Assembly: GCA_030424955.1 (NCBI GenBank)
Contig: JAUHVS010000350.1
Span: 1-6,467, forward strand
Origin: a bacterium
GTDB lineage: Bacteria > Myxococcota_A > Bradymonadia > UBA7976 > UBA1532
Direction of reading: 5' to 3'
Length of the DNA: 6,467 bases
Below, one piece after another: positions 3,866-6,467 of this stretch. Within the stretch, counting starts at the first letter, position 1; each line of letters starts with the position of its first letter. The notes under the pieces are model-generated. The model saw nothing but the letters and a program-made list of their open reading frames with translations. It was not told the origin of the DNA and did no database searches. A program made the position numbers and the translations under genes.

Positions 3866-6232
3866 TTGATCTGTATACGCTGCGGCAGCGATGTCCCTGA
3901 CCAGAGCCCACAGTGTCCAAACTGTGGGCAGCGGTTCGCAGGGAAGAAGCGCACGTTCACCGCGACGACGACCTCGTTCCGCGCGCTCGAGAAGCGTCGC
4001 CTTCGCACGCAGAAGGCGTCCGACTCGCTGCCGTACGCGGTCGGCGAGGTGGTGGATGACCGCTACGAGGTGCGCGACGTCCTCGGCCAGGGGCCGCTGG
4101 GCGTGGTCTACCGGGTCTTCGATCAGGAGATCGAGGTCGATGTCGCGCTGAAGGTGATGCACGACGAGGTGCTCCCCGAGGACCGACTCGACGCCTTTGA
4201 TCGCGTCGTCAAGCGGGTGCGCCGGCTGTCGCAGCAGAACATCGTTCGGCTGTACGACACCGGCGGTGACACGGCGCGCCTGTTCACCATGCAGCTGCTT
4301 GAGGGGTTGACCCTTCGCAAGGTCATGGGGCTGCGCCAAGACAAGGGGCAGCGGTTCACCGCCCGGGAAGCAGAGCCGATCCTCAGCCAGGTGACCATGG
4401 CGCTGGGCCACGCCCATCGCCACCTGGTGCATGGCGGGCTGACGCCTGAGAACGTGGTGATCCTGCCCGACGTCGTCAAGCTCACCGACTTTGGGCTCTA
4501 CGAGGCGATCGGGGCTGCGAAGTTCGTTGAGGCGCAGGGCTCGGTGGATCGAGCCCGGTACCTCGCGCCGGAGCTTCTGACGGCGGACGCCATCGACCTG
4601 CGCGCCGACATCTACAGCCTGGGGGTCTTGCTCTACGAGCTGGTGTCCGGCGTGCCGTTTGGCCCCGAGTCGGGCTCGATCCAGCAGGTGCTGTCGGCGG
4701 CGGGCGTGCCCGCCATCCCCGATGGGCTGGACGCCATCGTGGCCCGGGCCACCGCTGAGGATCCCGAGGCCCGATACGAGTCGGCTGAGGCCTTCGCTGA
4801 GGCGCTCGGGATCTACATCGATGGCGAGGAGATCGCCGCCGGCGCGCCTGCCCGGGGAGGCGTGCCGCTGCTCCCCGAGGACGTGACCCGCAAGGTGCGG
4901 ATTCCGGCCGAGCTGCGCGATCCTGAGGGCGACGAGGCCGGCGTGTCGATCGACGAGGTGTCGATTGAGATCGTGCTGGACTCCCCCCCGGAAGAGGCAG
5001 AGCAGTCGTACGCCGAGGCCCTCTCGGACGACGAACTCGACGGCCTGATTGAGTCCACCGAGTCGATCGATCACAGGGCGGCGGTGCCGGTCGTCCCCCC
5101 GCCGACACCTGCCGCGAAGCCGGCGGGCCCGCCGCCGTCGCCCGTCGCTACGGGGGCCGGTGTGGTCGGGCTGGTTGCACCGCCCGAGGTGGCCTTCGCC
5201 GAGCCGGCGCCCGACCCCCGGTCTCCTGCGGCCGCGGACGCGCCGGCGGGGCCGTGGTTTGTACGGAGCAACACCGGGTTCATCGTCGCGGTCGCCTTGG
5301 TGGTGGGCCTGGTCGCCCTGGTGGCGTTCTGGCTGATGGCGAGGGAGTCGTCGCCGCAGTCGCCAGCCTCAACGGGGCCGGTCGCGGTGGCGGATCGTCC
5401 GGCGCCGGCTGCGGTCGCGCCGACGGTCGTCCCCGTGAGCGCCGTACCCGCGTCCGTCGTTGCGACCCCCTCGGCCGCGACCGCCACGCCGGACGCTGGG
5501 GCCCCGACGGACGCGAGCGCACCGACGAGCGTCGCCGCGCTGGTCGCGAAGGGGCCTGCCGCGCAGCCTGGGTCCGCAGCCCTCGGCGCAGTGGTTTCGG
5601 CGGGTCAGGTTGCGAAGGCCCCGACGTCCGCCAGCACGCCGGTTGAGCCGCCGAAGCCGGTGGCGCCCAAGCCGGTCGAGCCGCCGAAGGCGGTGGCGCC
5701 CAAGCCGGTTGAGCCGCCGAAGGCGGTGGCGCCCAAGCCGGTCGAGCCACCCACGCCGGTGGCGCCCACGCCGGTCGAGCCGCCGCCGCTGATGGGGCTC
5801 GACCTGCAGATGACCGCGACGAGCACCAACGGGGTGGCGGTGCCCCAGGGCAGCGCCGGCGGCGCCCGGGACGGGGCCCCCGACGGCCAGGGCAGACCCG
5901 GCCCCCGGGCCCCGACCGAGGCCGGCCCCGGCGACGCCGAAGAGACCGTGCCCATCGCCGGGGTGACCCGGCTGCCCCGGCTGATCAAAGAGGTCAAGCC
6001 CGAGTTCCCCGACGAGCTCAAGCGCAAGGGCGTCGAGGGCAAGGTGGTGCTGACCTTGGAGATCGGGGTCGACGGGCGGGTGCGCAAGGCCCGGGTGGTC
6101 GCCCGGCTGCACCCCGAGCTCGACAAGCTCGCCCGCCGGGCGGCGCTGAAGCTGCGCTTCGAACCGGCCCGGGTCGGGGCCACGCCGGTCGCGGTGAACC
6201 TGCCGTATACGTTCTACTTCGTCATCGACTGA
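3866..6232 (+). CDS. Zinc-ribbon / predicted pseudokinase / single-TM / TonB C-terminal domain fusion protein
   Basis: A 788-residue inner-membrane protein. Residues 1-24 form a zinc ribbon (C3, C6, C17, C20). Residues 64-316 are a protein kinase fold: Gly-loop 'GQGPLGVVYR' (74-83), K96 in 'VALK', DFG (208-210), 'YLAPELL' (232-238), 'ADIYSLGVLLYEL' (247-259) and R303. HRD is replaced by H189-G190-G191, with T193 where the catalytic-loop lysine belongs and V114 at the alpha-C glutamate position, so phosphotransfer is probably lost. An acidic stretch (353-402) and a Pro/Ala linker lead to one helix (471-491). Beyond it lie a Pro/Ala-rich periplasmic segment with 11-residue repeats (593-636) and a TonB C-terminal domain (about 698-788, 'KPEFPDELKRKGVEGKVVLT'). 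The topology is N-in, C-out. The TTG start is the only usable one between the in-frame TAA at 3827-3829 and the cysteines, with GGGG at 3855-3858 upstream. It may signal across the envelope or gate TonB-type transport; the function is not established. Confidence 0.9.
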   Translation: MICIRCGSDVPDQSPQCPNCGQRFAGKKRTFTATTTSFRALEKRRLRTQKASDSLPYAVGEVVDDRYEVRDVLGQGPLGVVYRVFDQEIEVDVALKVMHDEVLPEDRLDAFDRVVKRVRRLSQQNIVRLYDTGGDTARLFTMQLLEGLTLRKVMGLRQDKGQRFTAREAEPILSQVTMALGHAHRHLVHGGLTPENVVILPDVVKLTDFGLYEAIGAAKFVEAQGSVDRARYLAPELLTADAIDLRADIYSLGVLLYELVSGVPFGPESGSIQQVLSAAGVPAIPDGLDAIVARATAEDPEARYESAEAFAEALGIYIDGEEIAAGAPARGGVPLLPEDVTRKVRIPAELRDPEGDEAGVSIDEVSIEIVLDSPPEEAEQSYAEALSDDELDGLIESTESIDHRAAVPVVPPPTPAAKPAGPPPSPVATGAGVVGLVAPPEVAFAEPAPDPRSPAAADAPAGPWFVRSNTGFIVAVALVVGLVALVAFWLMARESSPQSPASTGPVAVADRPAPAAVAPTVVPVSAVPASVVATPSAATATPDAGAPTDASAPTSVAALVAKGPAAQPGSAALGAVVSAGQVAKAPTSASTPVEPPKPVAPKPVEPPKAVAPKPVEPPKAVAPKPVEPPTPVAPTPVEPPPLMGLDLQMTATSTNGVAVPQGSAGGARDGAPDGQGRPGPRAPTEAGPGDAEETVPIAGVTRLPRLIKEVKPEFPDELKRKGVEGKVVLTLEIGVDGRVRKARVVARLHPELDKLARRAALKLRFEPARVGATPVAVNLPYTFYFVID
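5642..5785 (+). repeat. 33-bp in-frame tandem repeat encoding a Pro-Lys-rich periplasmic spacer
   Basis: Four consecutive 33-bp units (5642-5773) encode 11-residue repeats of the form VEPPKPVAPKP or VEPPKAVAPKP. A partial fifth VEPP follows, to 5785. The middle two units encode identical residues, and the fourth has Thr in place of both Lys (VEPPTPVAPTP). Pro-rich, Lys-containing spacers are typical of TonB-family proteins, where they form an extended rod across the periplasm. The near-identical DNA of the units suggests recent duplication and possible copy-number variation between strains. Confidence 0.9.
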
Positions 6233-6251
6233 TCACCGAGCCCGAGGGCCG

Positions 6252-6467
6252 TTGAGCGCTTCCCCCCATCGTCATCTGCCGCGCGCGTCTGCGCTCGCCC
6301 TCGCCGCGCTGGCGGCGTTGATGCTCGGCGCGCTCGCCGGCCCCGCCGCCGCGCAGGAGGGCGCCCGCCGGCTCACGGCCGAGGAGGAGGCCGCCACCGC
6401 GCCGCCGCCCCAGCAGATGGTGCTCACCAAGCCGCCCCAGCTGGTGACCTTCGTCGACGCGGTCTAC
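6252..6467 (+). CDS. Secreted protein with TonB-C-like start, N-terminal fragment (possible TonB-dependent receptor)
   Basis: An open frame runs from TTG at 6252 to the window end (72 residues) and continues beyond it. It begins with a clear Sec signal peptide: basic residues R7, H8 and R11, a hydrophobic core (about 13-29), and a likely cleavage after A34 in 'GPAAAQE'. The mature start is Glu/Ala/Pro-rich, followed by 'KPPQLVTFVDAVY' at the edge. That last motif resembles the start of the upstream TonB domain ('LPRLIKEVKPEF'). It also resembles the N-terminal TonB-like extension that I recall from some myxobacterial TonB-dependent receptors. GAGGG (6244-6248) is only three bases from the TTG, which is short. 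The next in-frame candidates, TTG 6318 and ATG 6321, would destroy the signal peptide. The gene lies 19 nt after the kinase-TonB stop, so cotranscription is likely. Receptor identity is tentative. Confidence 0.68.
   Translation, partial: MSASPHRHLPRASALALAALAALMLGALAGPAAAQEGARRLTAEEEAATAPPPQQMVLTKPPQLVTFVDAVY

Noticed and set aside
3638..5074. A 478-codon open frame on the minus strand opposite dut and the kinase-like gene
   Set aside because: It has the same cause: it overlaps two well-supported plus-strand genes and shows no family pattern.
5642..5785. Tandem repeats as a CRISPR-like or non-coding repeat array
   Set aside because: The units are contiguous without spacers, keep the reading frame, and encode a Pro/Lys rod typical of TonB proteins.

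Overview
The window is very GC-rich and strongly prefers G or C at third codon positions. It reads as chromosomal DNA of a Gram-negative bacterium. The gene order truB-rpsO-pnp-dut, followed by a kinase-like protein with a TonB C-terminal domain, suggests a member of the Myxococcota or a related deltaproteobacterial lineage. This placement is an inference from gene content and style; no marker was compared against a database.

Layout, all on the + strand. (1) 1-252: 3' end of truB (tRNA pseudouridine-55 synthase). (2) 253-608: non-coding stretch that ends in a near-consensus sigma70-type promoter (TTGACC-17 nt-TATAAG, 501-529) and a short structured leader for rpsO. (3) 609-878: rpsO (ribosomal protein S15), closed by a textbook intrinsic terminator at 888-919. 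(4) 920-1210: non-coding, structured leader of pnp with a perfect 16-bp hairpin at 1104-1144. (5) 1211-3319: pnp (polynucleotide phosphorylase), complete with KH and S1 domains. (6) 3319-3807: dut (dUTPase), overlapping the pnp stop by one base. (7) 3866-6232: a 788-residue protein made of an N-terminal zinc ribbon, a protein kinase fold, a transmembrane helix, a proline-rich periplasmic segment and a TonB C-terminal domain. (8) 6252 to the window end: start of a secreted protein with a signal peptide, whose visible end looks like the start of another TonB-C-like domain.

The first half is a conserved RNA-metabolism block: tRNA modification, a small-subunit protein that in several bacteria represses its own mRNA, and a 3'-5' exoribonuclease that in E. 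coli controls its own mRNA through a leader hairpin. Dut adds nucleotide-pool sanitation.

The second half is the unusual part. The kinase-like domain keeps the glycine-rich loop, the beta3 lysine, the DFG aspartate and the APE motif. The catalytic HRD is HGG and the alpha-C glutamate position is valine, so it is predicted to be a pseudokinase. It is joined through one membrane helix to a TonB-type domain and sits 19 nt upstream of a probable envelope or TonB-linked gene. The layout suggests a trans-envelope device that reports or gates a cytoplasmic state to the outer membrane. This is the best candidate here for an undescribed system.
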